Assembly: GCA_964624585.1 (NCBI GenBank)
Contig: CAZUXE010000040.1
Coordinates: 1 to 15,988 of the forward strand
DNA: 15,988 nt
Direction: 5' to 3'
From: CAZUXE01 sp964624585
GTDB lineage: Bacteria; Hydrothermota; Tepidihabitantia; B3-TA06
In this document: piece by piece, positions 6,209 through 14,393 of the stretch
How positions within the stretch are numbered: the stretch's first letter is position 1
Layout: each line of letters starts with the position of its first letter
Translations under genes and position numbers: made by a program
The notes under the pieces: generated by a model
Seen by the model: only the letters and a program-made list of their open reading frames with translations
Database searches by the model: none
Told to the model about the DNA's origin: nothing

Positions 6209-7057
6209 ATGAAAAATAACCTTTTCCGTTTAGTCTTTCTTGGACTAACCCTCACTGCGCTAACCCTTTCTGTTGCCTGTGGCGGCAAGAATAAGGGGTC
6301 CAACGCTGTTCTACAGATTCGCGGCTCAGACACCATGCTTCAACTTTCTACTGCATGGGCTGAGGCTTTCATGCAAGCCCATGGCGATGTGCAGATAGCT
6401 GTTACAGGCGGTGGCTCAGGTACAGGCATTGCCGCTATGATTAACGGCACCATCGATATAGCCAACGCTTCACGGAAAATTAAAGATAAGGAAATTGAAG
6501 AGGCTAAGGCAAACGGAGTGAACCCCATAGAGCATGTGGTTGCCAAAGACGGAATTTCTGTTGTTGTCAATCCTGCTAATCCTGTTAATGAACTCAGCAT
6601 GGCGCAAATTAAAGATATCTACACTGGAAAGATTACTAACTGGAAAGATGTAGGTGGTAGGGATGCAAAAATAACCCTTGCCGCTCGTGATAATTCCTCC
6701 GGCACATACGCTTTTTTCCAAAAACACGTATTAATGAAGGAAGACTACTCAGCAGACGCGCTTAACCTGCAGTCTAATTCAGCCATAGTTGAAGAAGTTG
6801 TTTCAAACGAAAACGCTATAGGTTACATTGGTCTTGGTTATTTAGTTGACGCTGGAAACAAGGTGAAAGCTGTGGCCGTCGATGGTGTTAAGCCGGATAA
6901 CCAATCTGTGGCTTCAGGTGAGTACAAAATAGCCCGTGGACTTCAAATGTACACCAACGGCGAACCGAAAGGCCTTGCAAAGGCTTTTCTTGAGTTTATT
7001 ACCAGCCAAGAGGGTCAAAAGATAGTTACTAAAGAAGGCTTCGTACCAATTAAGTAA
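6209..7057 (+). CDS. pstS: Phosphate ABC transporter, substrate-binding lipoprotein PstS
   Basis: PstS captures inorganic phosphate in the periplasm and hands it to PstCA. The 282-residue length fits the short PstS class. An N-terminal hydrophobic segment leads to a lipobox-like LSVAC with Cys24 as the likely lipidated residue; the -3 position is Ser, which is tolerated but less common. Phosphate-contacting loops of the PBP-like fold are visible: GSDTM (39-43), GGGSGTG (67-73) and RDNSSGT (160-166). The C-terminal EFITSQEGQKIVTKEGFVPI motif is typical of the family. The start has TAGGAGG six bases upstream. pstC begins 132 bp later, beyond a strong hairpin that may set the PstS to PstC ratio. 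Confidence 0.95.
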   Translation: MKNNLFRLVFLGLTLTALTLSVACGGKNKGSNAVLQIRGSDTMLQLSTAWAEAFMQAHGDVQIAVTGGGSGTGIAAMINGTIDIANASRKIKDKEIEEAKANGVNPIEHVVAKDGISVVVNPANPVNELSMAQIKDIYTGKITNWKDVGGRDAKITLAARDNSSGTYAFFQKHVLMKEDYSADALNLQSNSAIVEEVVSNENAIGYIGLGYLVDAGNKVKAVAVDGVKPDNQSVASGEYKIARGLQMYTNGEPKGLAKAFLEFITSQEGQKIVTKEGFVPIK

Positions 7058-7098
7058 AAACCCTTGACCCTCTCTCTGCTGCGTTCTCTAGCGCAAAG

Positions 7099-7132
7099 CG
7101 GCTGGGGGGCAAGACCCTTCGCCCTCCAGCCG
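7099..7132 (+). repeat. Strong hairpin between pstS and pstC
   Basis: Arms at 7099-7110 and 7121-7132 pair over 12 bp with one G-U pair around a ten-base loop. There is no T tract behind it, so it is not a classic terminator. Stem-loops in this position often protect the 3' end of the upstream message, letting the binding protein be made in excess over the membrane subunits. That role is inferred here. Confidence 0.65.
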
Positions 7133-7189
7133 TCCGAAACAGAGTTTATGTATATAGAGAGAAAATTCAAGCGAGAAAAGAGGTAAAAT

Positions 7190-8086
7190 GTGGCAAGCTT
7201 TGTAAACGTTAAAAGACCTAAATGGAAAGATTCGGCAATAAGAATTCTTCTTACAGGTGCAGCCTCAACATCAATCCTCATAGTAATACTCATATTCATC
7301 TTCCTTTTCAAAGAAGCCCTTCCTTTCACTATAGAACCCGGTTTGGGCAAGTTGTTTCTAGATTTCAAGTGGAATCCAACCTCCCTGACCCAAGAGCATT
7401 TCGGTATTTGGCCGCTTTTGACTAGTTCTCTGCTGGTTACCTTTATTGCTGCGCTAATTTCTGTACCCATAGGTCTATTTTCAGCAGTCTACATCTCCGA
7501 GTTGGCAAAACCTGTGGAGCGGGAAGTCTTTAAACCCTTTATAGAGCTTCTGGCAGGCATTCCTTCCGTGGTACTTGGATTGTTCGGCATAATGGTTCTG
7601 GGTCCACTTATTAAGAACATTTTTCATCTTGATTCAGGCCTTAATGCACTAACAGGAGCCTTACTGCTGGCGCTCATGGCCGCACCTACAATAATATCAA
7701 TATCCGAAGACGCGCTCCGCAACGTTCCGGCTTCTTATAAAAAGGCGTCGTTAGCCGTGGGCGCTACAAAAATGCAAACTATTTGGAGGGTTAGCGTACC
7801 TTCAGCCCTTTCAGGCATAATTGCCGCCGTAATGCTGGGAATGGGACGGGTAATTGGTGAAACTATGGCCGTTTTGATGGTAACCGGAAACGCATTTCGC
7901 TTAACCTTGAATCCCTTAAAACCCATACGTACTATGACTGCGGCCATTGCCGCCGAAATGGGTGAAGTAGCGCGCGGAGGATATCACTACCGTGCTTTAT
8001 TTTGGGTAGGACTTATTCTCCTAACCTTGACCTTTATACTAAACATGGTAGCCCAAAAGGCGCTTAGGAAATACGGAGCAAGATGA
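7190..8086 (+). CDS. pstC: Phosphate ABC transporter permease PstC
   Basis: PstC is one of the two inner-membrane permease subunits of the high-affinity phosphate importer. The 298 residues include about six membrane segments, the first at roughly 25-45. The EAA loop that docks on PstB is clear (EDALRNVPASYKKASLAVGA, then T near residue 190), as is the conserved GRVIGETMAVLMVTGN region lining the path. The start is GTG at 7190 behind an AAGAGGT site; the ATG two bases earlier is out of frame and soon reaches a stop. Its stop codon overlaps the pstA start (ATGA), so the two are translationally coupled. Length and motifs are normal. Confidence 0.95.
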   Translation: MASFVNVKRPKWKDSAIRILLTGAASTSILIVILIFIFLFKEALPFTIEPGLGKLFLDFKWNPTSLTQEHFGIWPLLTSSLLVTFIAALISVPIGLFSAVYISELAKPVEREVFKPFIELLAGIPSVVLGLFGIMVLGPLIKNIFHLDSGLNALTGALLLALMAAPTIISISEDALRNVPASYKKASLAVGATKMQTIWRVSVPSALSGIIAAVMLGMGRVIGETMAVLMVTGNAFRLTLNPLKPIRTMTAAIAAEMGEVARGGYHYRALFWVGLILLTLTFILNMVAQKALRKYGAR

Positions 8087-8976
8087 TGGCTGCAAGACTA
8101 TCGGCTGCAAAGATATCGGCAAAACAAGCCAGGAATATAGGCGAGCAAAGTTTGAAATGGGCTATGCGTATAGTTACCTATCTCATAGTAATTATAGTAG
8201 CTTATATAATTCTGGATATCATAATAAAGGGAATTCCGGCTATCAACTGGGACTTTCTTACCGGTATGCCCAAAAGGGGAGGCCGCGAAGGCGGCATACT
8301 GCCGGCTATTTTGGGAACACTACTTTTGGTTGTAGGAGCCGTTGTAGTTGCCCTGCCGTTGGGAATGATGACTGCAATATATCTTTCAGAGTACGCTAGG
8401 AAAAATCGTTTCACCAAGGCAATTAGGTTAGCAATAATTACACTTGCCGGTGTACCTTCAATTGTATTCGGCTTATTCGGACTGGGTTTATTTGTTATAT
8501 TTATGAAATTTGGCCTTTCTGTGTGGGCTGGAGCCTTTACTTTGGCTTGCATGATACTGCCAACGATAATTGTAGCCTCTGAAGAAGCGCTGCAGGCAGT
8601 TCCTCAAGGTCTCAGGGAGGCAAGCTTTGCCCTTGGGGCAAGCAAATGGCAAACAATTCGCAAGAATGTGCTTCCCTACTCCATCTCAGGAATGATTACA
8701 GGCTCTATTTTAGGTATAGGTAGGGCAGCGGGTGAAACAGCCCCTATTCTTTTCACAGCCGCCGCCGCCTATCTTCCCTTTATTCCTAAAGGAATGAGCA
8801 GTCAGGTAATGGCTCTTCCCTACCACCTTTTCGTTCTTTCTGTACAGTATCCACAGTCCGAGGAAGTGAATTTGATGAAGTACGGCACGGCGCTGACGCT
8901 TATTGCCTTGGTTCTGGGAATCAATCTTATAGCAATCATCCTGCGCATTCGCGCAAGAAGGAGAGTTAAATGGTAA
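8083..8976 (+). CDS. pstA: Phosphate ABC transporter permease PstA
   Basis: PstA is the second permease subunit and pairs with PstC. The 297 residues have a basic amphipathic N-terminus and about six membrane segments. The EAA loop reads EEALQAVPQGLREASFALGA followed by SKWQT, and the pore-lining GRAAGETAPILFTAAA motif is the PstA version of the one in PstC. The first ATG (8083) overlaps the pstC stop; a second ATG at 8086 is out of frame with it by position but the pair ATGATG encodes Met-Met in the chosen frame. The stop codon overlaps pstB by seven bases. Nothing is missing. Confidence 0.95.
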   Translation: MMAARLSAAKISAKQARNIGEQSLKWAMRIVTYLIVIIVAYIILDIIIKGIPAINWDFLTGMPKRGGREGGILPAILGTLLLVVGAVVVALPLGMMTAIYLSEYARKNRFTKAIRLAIITLAGVPSIVFGLFGLGLFVIFMKFGLSVWAGAFTLACMILPTIIVASEEALQAVPQGLREASFALGASKWQTIRKNVLPYSISGMITGSILGIGRAAGETAPILFTAAAAYLPFIPKGMSSQVMALPYHLFVLSVQYPQSEEVNLMKYGTALTLIALVLGINLIAIILRIRARRRVKW

Positions 8977-9800
8977 AGAAAAGAGAGAGGAAAATAAAAA
9001 TTGAAACCAAGTTATCGGGAAATAAACGCTTGCCTCAGAAGCGAAAGAGTGCCGCCATTTATGCAAATGGGCTGAATTTCTACTACGGGTCTTCGCAAGC
9101 CCTTTTTAACATCAATCTTGAGATGGGTTCTAAACAGGTTACCGCTTTAATTGGACCATCAGGATGCGGCAAGTCGACTTTTTTAAGAACCATAAACCGG
9201 ATGAATGATATTATTTTTTGCGCCAGAGTTGAAGGCCATCTATATGTCGATGGAGAAGATATCTATTCCAAAACAACCGATGTGGTAGCTTTGCGAAAAA
9301 AAGTGGGCATGGTATTTCAAAAATCCAATCCCTTTCCCAAGTCAATATTCGACAATGTGGCCTATGGTCCGCGTATCCACGGCGAGCGCAATCGTTACCG
9401 TTTGGAAGAGATTGTAGAGCGTAGTCTTGCACAGGCTGGTTTGTGGAGTGAAGTTAAAGATAGACTTTCCGACAACGCAATGGAACTTTCCGGCGGTCAA
9501 CAGCAAAGGCTCTGCATTGCCCGCGCTCTTGCGGTTGAACCGGAAATTCTTTTAATGGATGAGCCTACATCAGCCTTAGACCCAAAGGCTACAGCAAGGG
9601 TGGAAGACCTTATTGAAGAGCTTGTCAGAGACTATACCATAGTTATAGTTACTCACAACATTCAACAGGCGGCAAGGGTTTCAGATTACACCGCATTCCT
9701 CTACGAAGGAAAGCTCATAGAATTTGGAGAAACCACTAAGCTTTTTACCAAACCGCGAGAGAAACAAACCGAAGACTATATTACCGGTCGCTTCGGTTAA
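8970..9800 (+). CDS. pstB: Phosphate ABC transporter ATPase PstB
   Basis: PstB hydrolyses ATP to drive phosphate import through PstCA. The 276 residues carry all ABC motifs: Walker A GPSGCGKST (62-70), Q-loop Gln117 in MVFQKSNPFP, signature LSGGQ (173-177), Walker B ILLMDE (193-198) and the switch His229 in VTHN. The QKSNPFPKSIFDNVAYGPR stretch is diagnostic of PstB within the ABC superfamily. A very basic N-terminal extension of about 28 residues precedes the usual PstB start; AAGGAGAG (8957-8964) supports the ATG at 8970. The seven-base overlap with pstA suggests coupled translation. phoU follows after 18 bp. Confidence 0.96.
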   Translation: MVKKRERKIKIETKLSGNKRLPQKRKSAAIYANGLNFYYGSSQALFNINLEMGSKQVTALIGPSGCGKSTFLRTINRMNDIIFCARVEGHLYVDGEDIYSKTTDVVALRKKVGMVFQKSNPFPKSIFDNVAYGPRIHGERNRYRLEEIVERSLAQAGLWSEVKDRLSDNAMELSGGQQQRLCIARALAVEPEILLMDEPTSALDPKATARVEDLIEELVRDYTIVIVTHNIQQAARVSDYTAFLYEGKLIEFGETTKLFTKPREKQTEDYITGRFG

Positions 9801-9818
9801 TTGGTTTAAGGAGAGGAA

Positions 9819-10484
9819 ATGACCAGACATCTGCAAAGAGAAGTTAGTAAACTTAAAGAGCGAATTAAAAAACTGGGCAAAATTGTGCAGGGAAGTCTTG
9901 ATGAAGCCCTGAAGGCAGTAGTTGAAAAAGACGCGGCCCTTGCCAGCAAGGTTATGAATAACGATGCCGTTATTGATAGTATGGAAGTGGATATTGAGGA
10001 AGAATGCCTTAAACTGCTTGCCCTATATCAACCCGTGGCCATAGATTTGCGCTTTATAATTGCCGCCATCAAAATGGACAACGACTTGGAAAGAATTGGC
10101 GATTTAGCTGCAAATATAGCAAAACAGGCTTTGTTTCTTTCAAAGGAAAACGATATAGCTCCACCTTTCGATTTGAAGTTAATGGGTGAAAAGGTTCAAA
10201 TAATGGTTAGTGAAGTAATGGAGGCTATGTTCAATATGGATGCAGGGGCCGCCCACAAGGTGTGTATCAGCGATAACGAAGTGGATGAAATTCACAGGGA
10301 AATGTATGCTCAGGTTGAGCGACATTTGAGCAAGCAACCTATGCGCTCTAACACCCTAATTCGTTATCTTTCAGTATCTCGATATCTTGAACGCATAGCC
10401 GATCACGCTACAAATATAGCAGAAGACGTTATCTATCTAGTTGAAGGTTACATATCGCGTCATCAAAAAACCACTAGTGCATAA
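9819..10484 (+). CDS. phoU: Phosphate transport regulator PhoU
   Basis: PhoU binds metal ions and links the Pst transporter to the PhoR sensor, damping phosphate uptake and Pho-regulon expression. The 221-residue protein consists of two PhoU three-helix repeats. Each carries the family's acidic metal-binding helix: DNDLERIGDLAANIAK in the first and SRYLERIADHATNIAED in the second. AAGGAG lies five bases before the ATG. It is the last gene of the pst operon, the usual place. No phoR or phoB is present in the window, so the partner sensor must be elsewhere or absent. No clean terminator follows. Confidence 0.95.
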   Translation: MTRHLQREVSKLKERIKKLGKIVQGSLDEALKAVVEKDAALASKVMNNDAVIDSMEVDIEEECLKLLALYQPVAIDLRFIIAAIKMDNDLERIGDLAANIAKQALFLSKENDIAPPFDLKLMGEKVQIMVSEVMEAMFNMDAGAAHKVCISDNEVDEIHREMYAQVERHLSKQPMRSNTLIRYLSVSRYLERIADHATNIAEDVIYLVEGYISRHQKTTSA

Positions 10485-10980
10485 AATACCCTTAGCCTAT
10501 ATTCGGAAAATAAAGCAGAAAACTTAAACTAAAAATATCTCACAAGGAGAATTTCAGTAAGAGCAAAATTCCCTCACCCGCATGCTCCTTTGGAGCCGCG
10601 CCCTCTCCCAAAGGGAGAGGGGGAGGGAGGAGGGCTTGCATTTTGCCTGGAATTCAAGCAAAGATATCTGTGCCTCTGCAAAATATGTTTTATAGGCAAG
10701 TTAACTTAAACTAGATACCTAGTTACAAACCCACCGACTCCGGCGTTACAAGTTGTTAATGTAACGGCACAAAGCACGTAATGTCTCAACTTAACCTTAA
10801 AACTGTTACGCAAATTACCGATACTCTATGGAATGTTGTGATTGTGTACTTATTTGCCAAGGAAATTGAGCGTCAGAGACTATTTGTACAGCTCTTCCCA
10901 CAAAAAACTAACTCAATCCGCACTTTCCGCAGTCAGCGTTTTCGTTCGCTTTTCGACTCTTATTTGCTAGATAGTCAAGC
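10485..10980. other. Spacer between phoU and the 3' end of fhs
   Basis: The spacer separates two convergent genes. Besides the REP-like element it holds a 7-bp hairpin CGTTACA/TGTAACG (10744-10766). A 67-codon frame at 10781-10984 has no ribosome binding site and unconvincing composition, and I do not call it a gene. No convincing terminator for fhs (minus strand) or phoU was found. Confidence 0.5.
10571..10627. repeat. REP-like composite palindrome
   Basis: The order of blocks is CCCTCACCC, then the palindrome GCTCCTTTGGAGC, then CCCTCTCCC-AAA-GGGAGAGGG (10601-10621), then GGAGGG. It is the reverse complement, with small changes, of the element at 15929-15988, and related to 2168-2207. The 9-bp central hairpin has no T tract behind it. 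These GC-rich intergenic palindromes resemble REP-type elements found in many bacteria. It lies about 85 bases past phoU and could stabilise the operon's 3' end. Confidence 0.7.
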
Positions 10981-12669
10981 TTAAAACAGGCCGGTGATTT
11001 TGCCTTCGTCATCAATATCAATGCGCTCTGCGGCAGGATGCTTAGGTAAGCCCGGCATTCGTAACACCTTACCGGTAATGGGAACTAAAAACTCGGCTCC
11101 TGCATTAATTAAAATCTTACGCACTGTTACCAAAAAATCCTTGGGTCTACCTAAAAGCTTCGGGTTATCTGATAAACTCGATTGCGTTTTTGCAATACAA
11201 ATAGGCAAATTCTCATAACCTAACCGTTTTATGCGTCTTAGGTCAACTTTGGCTTCAGCGGTGTAGTCAACTGCTTCGGCTCCGTAAACTTCCTTAGCCA
11301 CCTGCTCAATTTTACGTTTCACAGGCCAGTTAAGTTCGTAAAGCGATTTATAGTGTCCTGGCTTATTATCTAGAGCTGCGGCCACTTTTTCAGCCAAAGC
11401 GGCACCACCTTCGCCGCCCTTCGACCAAATATCAGCGCGTGCGTAGTCCACGCCATGACTTTTGCAAAATTCCTCAACAATCTTCAACTCATCTTCCGTA
11501 TCTTGAGTAAAAACGTTGATGGCCACCACAGCGGGCATAGCAAACTTTGCAATATTTTCAAGATGCTTTGCAAGATTGGGAAGTCCTTTTTCAACAGCCG
11601 CCGCATTCGGTTTCTTTAATTCCTTTTTGTCAACCCCACCGTGCATCTTAAGCGCACGGATGGTTGCTACTAAAACCACAACACCTGGATTAAATTTACC
11701 GGCGCGGGATACTATGTCAAAGAACTTCTCCGCCCCCAAATCGAAACCGAAGCCCGCTTCAGTAACCACATAATCGGAAAGATGAAGCGCAAGCTTAGTG
11801 GCCATTACGGAATTTGCACCCTGCGCGATATTGGCGAATGGCCCGCCGTGAATAAAGGCCGGAACCCCTTCAATTGACTGTACAAGGTTAGGCTTGAAGG
11901 CGTGTTTCAGCAGAGCGGCCATAGCTCCCGATGCTTTTAAGCTCTTGGCAGTTATGGGCTTACGATTAAAACTGAAGCCTATTAGAATATTATCCAGACG
12001 CCTTTTCAAATCTGAGAAACTATCCGTGAGGCACAAAATGGCCATTACTTCTGAAGCGGCGGTGATATCAAAGCCCGACTCGCGCGGAAACCCCATTGTT
12101 CGTCCGCCCAAACCGATAACTATATCCCTTAAACTTCTGTCGTTTACATCCAGTACATGTTTCCACAGTACAGTCCTTGGATCTATTCCCAGTTCGTTGC
12201 CCTGCTGAATGTGATTGTCAATCATGGCCGTAAGCAGGTTGTGCGCCGCGGTAACTGCGTGTATATCTCCCGTAAAATGGAGGTTTATGTCTTCCATTGG
12301 CAAAACTTGAGAGCGTCCTCCGCCAGTGGCTCCACCTTTAACACCCATCACAGGGCCTAAAGAAGGCTCGCGTAACGCCAGAGCAACCTTTTTACCTATG
12401 TGCGCAAGCCCTTGTGCCAATCCAATTGAGACAGTGGTTTTTCCTTCGCCTGCAGGTGTTGGAGTGATGGCTGAAACCAAAATAAGCTTCCCCCTAGGTT
12501 CACAACCCAGGTTTCTATGACAAACCTCGGCCTTAACCTTGGCTATGTAGGCGCCGTAGGATTCTAAATCGTCAGGCTTCAGACCAAGTTTAGCCCCAAT
12601 TTCATTAATGGGCTTAAGTTTAGTTTGTCTAGCTATATCTATATCCGATAAGGTGATATCCGAAGGCAT
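10981..12669 (-). CDS. fhs: Formate-tetrahydrofolate ligase
   Basis: Fhs joins formate to tetrahydrofolate at the expense of ATP, giving 10-formyl-THF for purine and formyl-Met-tRNA synthesis or, in acetogens, the methyl branch of the Wood-Ljungdahl pathway. The 562 residues match the usual ~555-560. The ATP loop TPTPAGEGKTT is at 69-79. The family signature region reads GVKGGATGGGRSQV (109-122), followed by PMEDINLHFTGD. The usual form is closer to KGGAAGGGYxQV, so Ala-to-Thr and Tyr-to-Arg changes stand out. The C-terminal part (PGLPKHPAAERIDID) is intact. The ATG has AGGAGG (complement of 12675-12680) five bases upstream, and a near-consensus promoter lies just before. It stands alone, with no folD or other one-carbon gene beside it. 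Confidence 0.96.
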   Translation of the reverse strand: MPSDITLSDIDIARQTKLKPINEIGAKLGLKPDDLESYGAYIAKVKAEVCHRNLGCEPRGKLILVSAITPTPAGEGKTTVSIGLAQGLAHIGKKVALALREPSLGPVMGVKGGATGGGRSQVLPMEDINLHFTGDIHAVTAAHNLLTAMIDNHIQQGNELGIDPRTVLWKHVLDVNDRSLRDIVIGLGGRTMGFPRESGFDITAASEVMAILCLTDSFSDLKRRLDNILIGFSFNRKPITAKSLKASGAMAALLKHAFKPNLVQSIEGVPAFIHGGPFANIAQGANSVMATKLALHLSDYVVTEAGFGFDLGAEKFFDIVSRAGKFNPGVVVLVATIRALKMHGGVDKKELKKPNAAAVEKGLPNLAKHLENIAKFAMPAVVAINVFTQDTEDELKIVEEFCKSHGVDYARADIWSKGGEGGAALAEKVAAALDNKPGHYKSLYELNWPVKRKIEQVAKEVYGAEAVDYTAEAKVDLRRIKRLGYENLPICIAKTQSSLSDNPKLLGRPKDFLVTVRKILINAGAEFLVPITGKVLRMPGLPKHPAAERIDIDDEGKITGLF

Positions 12670-12705
12670 AATTTCCTCCTGTGAATGTTTGACAACTTAT
12701 GATTT

Positions 12706-12733
12706 ATCATAGTAGAAATATAGAGACTGTCAA
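12706..12733 (-). promoter_or_regulatory. Promoter of fhs
   Basis: On the minus strand TTGACA (complement of 12728-12733) is followed after 16 bases by TATGAT (complement of 12706-12711). The -10 box is one arm of a perfect inverted repeat TATGAT-TT-ATCATA (12698-12711), which would lie over the -10 and start region and could be an operator. The leader would be about 30 bases. Confidence 0.65.
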
Positions 12734-12831
12734 AGCCTGGCTATTGGACAATCAAAAGATTAGAGAGTAGGGATAGTAAGTCACGGAAGCAACGTAGATT
12801 TCACTACAGCAGAATCGGATTAATAATGAAG

Positions 12832-12903
12832 AGCGGCGGACGGGACTTGAACCCGCAACCTACAGCTTGGAAGGCTGTTACTCTACCATTGAGTTACCAC
12901 CGC
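12832..12903 (-). tRNA. tRNA-Gly (anticodon UCC)
   Basis: The reverse complement folds into a 72-nt cloverleaf: acceptor GCGGTGG/CCGCCGC with one U-G pair, D stem ACTC/GAGT with AATGGTA loop, anticodon stem ACAGC/GCTGT around CTTCCAA (anticodon TCC), and T arm GCGGG-TTCAAGT-CCCGT. The discriminator base is T and no CCA is encoded, so the tail must be added by CCA transferase. Positions 12904-12966 downstream of its 5' end lead into the scaffold gap. Confidence 0.95.
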
Positions 12904-12966
12904 ATATACTTATCTAGCCGAAGTATAGCAACAGCCATCAAGATGTCAACACACCCGTAACACCCG

Positions 12967-13066
12967 NNNNNNNNNNNNNNNNNNNNNNNNNNNNNNNNNN
13001 NNNNNNNNNNNNNNNNNNNNNNNNNNNNNNNNNNNNNNNNNNNNNNNNNNNNNNNNNNNNNNNNNN
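12967..13066. other. Scaffold gap of 100 N
   Basis: Exactly 100 undetermined bases, the standard filler for a gap of unknown size. The same 10-bp sequence GTAACACCCG abuts it on both sides (12957-12966 and 13067-13076), suggesting either a tandem repeat or contigs that really overlap. The rest of the spacer to 13392 holds no gene I can support: an 8-bp inverted repeat TGCATTGT/ACAATGCA (13114-13121, 13148-13155), a further GCATTGTG at 13175-13182, and the mrp promoter. Confidence 0.95.
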
Positions 13067-13261
13067 GTAACACCCGCAACATCTTCTAGCATAAGATCCG
13101 CAACACGAAGTGCTGCATTGTGGCTGCAGTTACCTTTTATTACACTTACAATGCAAAGTTAAACGATTTCTAAAGCATTGTGTCATGTACGGTAATTCGG
13201 AATAATTCTTTCCTCTAGCTTTATAAGGTATCGAACTTAATTTAATAGAGCATAATGTTAC

Positions 13262-13289
13262 TTGCCATCGCGGGAATAAATCCTATAAT
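13262..13289 (+). promoter_or_regulatory. Promoter of the mrp gene
   Basis: TTGCCA (13262-13267, 5 of 6) is followed after 16 bases by a perfect TATAAT (13284-13289), giving a leader of about 95 bases. A weaker second candidate, TTGAAC (13323-13328) with TATCAT (13345-13350) at 16 bases, lies closer to the gene. Both may be used. Confidence 0.55.
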
Positions 13290-13392
13290 TGCTCTATGTG
13301 ATTTTAGCTGTTCGCTATCGGCTTGAACTTTGTTGACAGCGGCATATCATTAGTTTCTTGCTCGCTAATAAAATCGTGAAAGGAGAATTAAT

Positions 13393-14217
13393 ATGATTAA
13401 TCCTGAGGAACAGCATAAGCGAAATCAGGAACTTGACAGGAAACTTGCTGAGAACTTGAGCAAGATTGGGAAAAAACTTTTCGTTCTTTCAAACAAAGGC
13501 GGCGTTGGGAAAAGTTTTGTTGCTTCTTCGCTTGCCTTTCTGGCTTCTAAAAAAGGCCTGAATACTGGTTTACTTGATGCCGATATACATGGTCCCTCTG
13601 TTGCAAAACTGTTGGGATTTGAAGGTGTTCCCTTGGGAATAACCGAAAATAATAATATTGAGCCAATAAGAATTAATGATAATTTGCGAGCGGTATCAAC
13701 TGCATCGTTATTAAAAAGTCAGGATGATTCTGTAATTTGGCGTGGGCCTTTGAAAATGGGACTTCTTAAGCAATTTCTTGCCGAAGTCAACTGGGGGAAT
13801 CTGGATTTGCTGATTATAGATTCGCCTCCGGGAACAGGCGATGAGCCGCTTTCCATTGCCCAAATGATAAAAGATATTTCAGGAGCTGTTGTTGTTACTT
13901 CACCGCAAGATGTGGCTTTGCTTGACTCGCGTAAGTGCGTAAGTTTTCTTAATCAACTGAAAGTGCCAACCTTGGGTATTCTTGAAAACATGAGCGCTAT
14001 GACCTGTCCTCACTGTGGTAAACCGATAGATGTGTTCAAAACCGGCGGCGGTAAGAAAGCTGCCGAAGATTTGCAGGTACCATTCCTTGGCGCTATTCCG
14101 CTGGATCCGGAAATTGTAATTTCATCGGATAAAGGTAAACCCTACGTGTTGGATAATCCCAATTCACAGGCGGCAAAGGTGCTCGAATTTATTATAGAAG
14201 AAGTTAAAAAGCTGTAA
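13393..14217 (+). CDS. mrp: Mrp/NBP35 (ApbC)-family iron-sulfur carrier ATPase
   Basis: This P-loop ATPase of the MinD/Mrp family is expected to bind an Fe-S cluster at a dimer interface and deliver it to apoproteins in the cytoplasm. The 274 residues carry the deviant Walker A KGGVGKS (35-41), switch region DADIHGPS (62-69), Walker B-like DLLIIDSPPGTGD (138-150) and the CPHC pair of cysteines (205 and 208) used for cluster binding. It lacks the N-terminal MIP18/DUF59 domain of longer bacterial Mrp proteins, having instead a short charged helix (1-25). AAGGAG lies about eight bases before the ATG. It is monocistronic: it has its own promoter and a terminator 55 bases past its stop. Confidence 0.92.
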   Translation: MINPEEQHKRNQELDRKLAENLSKIGKKLFVLSNKGGVGKSFVASSLAFLASKKGLNTGLLDADIHGPSVAKLLGFEGVPLGITENNNIEPIRINDNLRAVSTASLLKSQDDSVIWRGPLKMGLLKQFLAEVNWGNLDLLIIDSPPGTGDEPLSIAQMIKDISGAVVVTSPQDVALLDSRKCVSFLNQLKVPTLGILENMSAMTCPHCGKPIDVFKTGGGKKAAEDLQVPFLGAIPLDPEIVISSDKGKPYVLDNPNSQAAKVLEFIIEEVKKL

Positions 14218-14272
14218 CCTCTTCTAATACAATCCCTTGATGCCTTAATATACGAAGTGAAGTAGTTTTATT

Positions 14273-14303
14273 GGCCGATCTCTAAAGATCGGCCTTAATT
14301 TTT
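14273..14303 (+). terminator. Intrinsic terminator of mrp
   Basis: A 9-bp stem GGCCGATCT/AGATCGGCC (14273-14281 with 14286-14294) closes a four-base loop and is followed by TTAATTTTT. This is a standard rho-independent terminator that ends the mrp message. Confidence 0.85.
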
Positions 14304-14393
14304 CCCGCATCCTTAATTCTACATACAAGTCTTCTGCGAAAGACAGAAGGAGGAAAAGCGTTCTTCTGGAATGCAAGTTAAGGTGGGGCATTA

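Noticed and set aside
9211..9432. Minus-strand frames inside pstB and other pst genes
   Set aside because: They are shadows of well-supported genes in another frame, with no start signals of their own.
10601..10621. Central hairpin of the REP-like element as the phoU terminator
   Set aside because: The 9-bp stem is strong but is followed by G-rich sequence instead of a T tract on either strand.
10781..10984. 67-codon frame after phoU
   Set aside because: No ribosome binding site or promoter, no recognisable motif, and it overlaps the 3' end of fhs on the other strand.
13067..13182. CRISPR-like short repeats near the gap (CCGCAACA words, GCATTGTG words)
   Set aside because: The words are 8 bases or shorter, irregularly spaced and without constant-length spacers.
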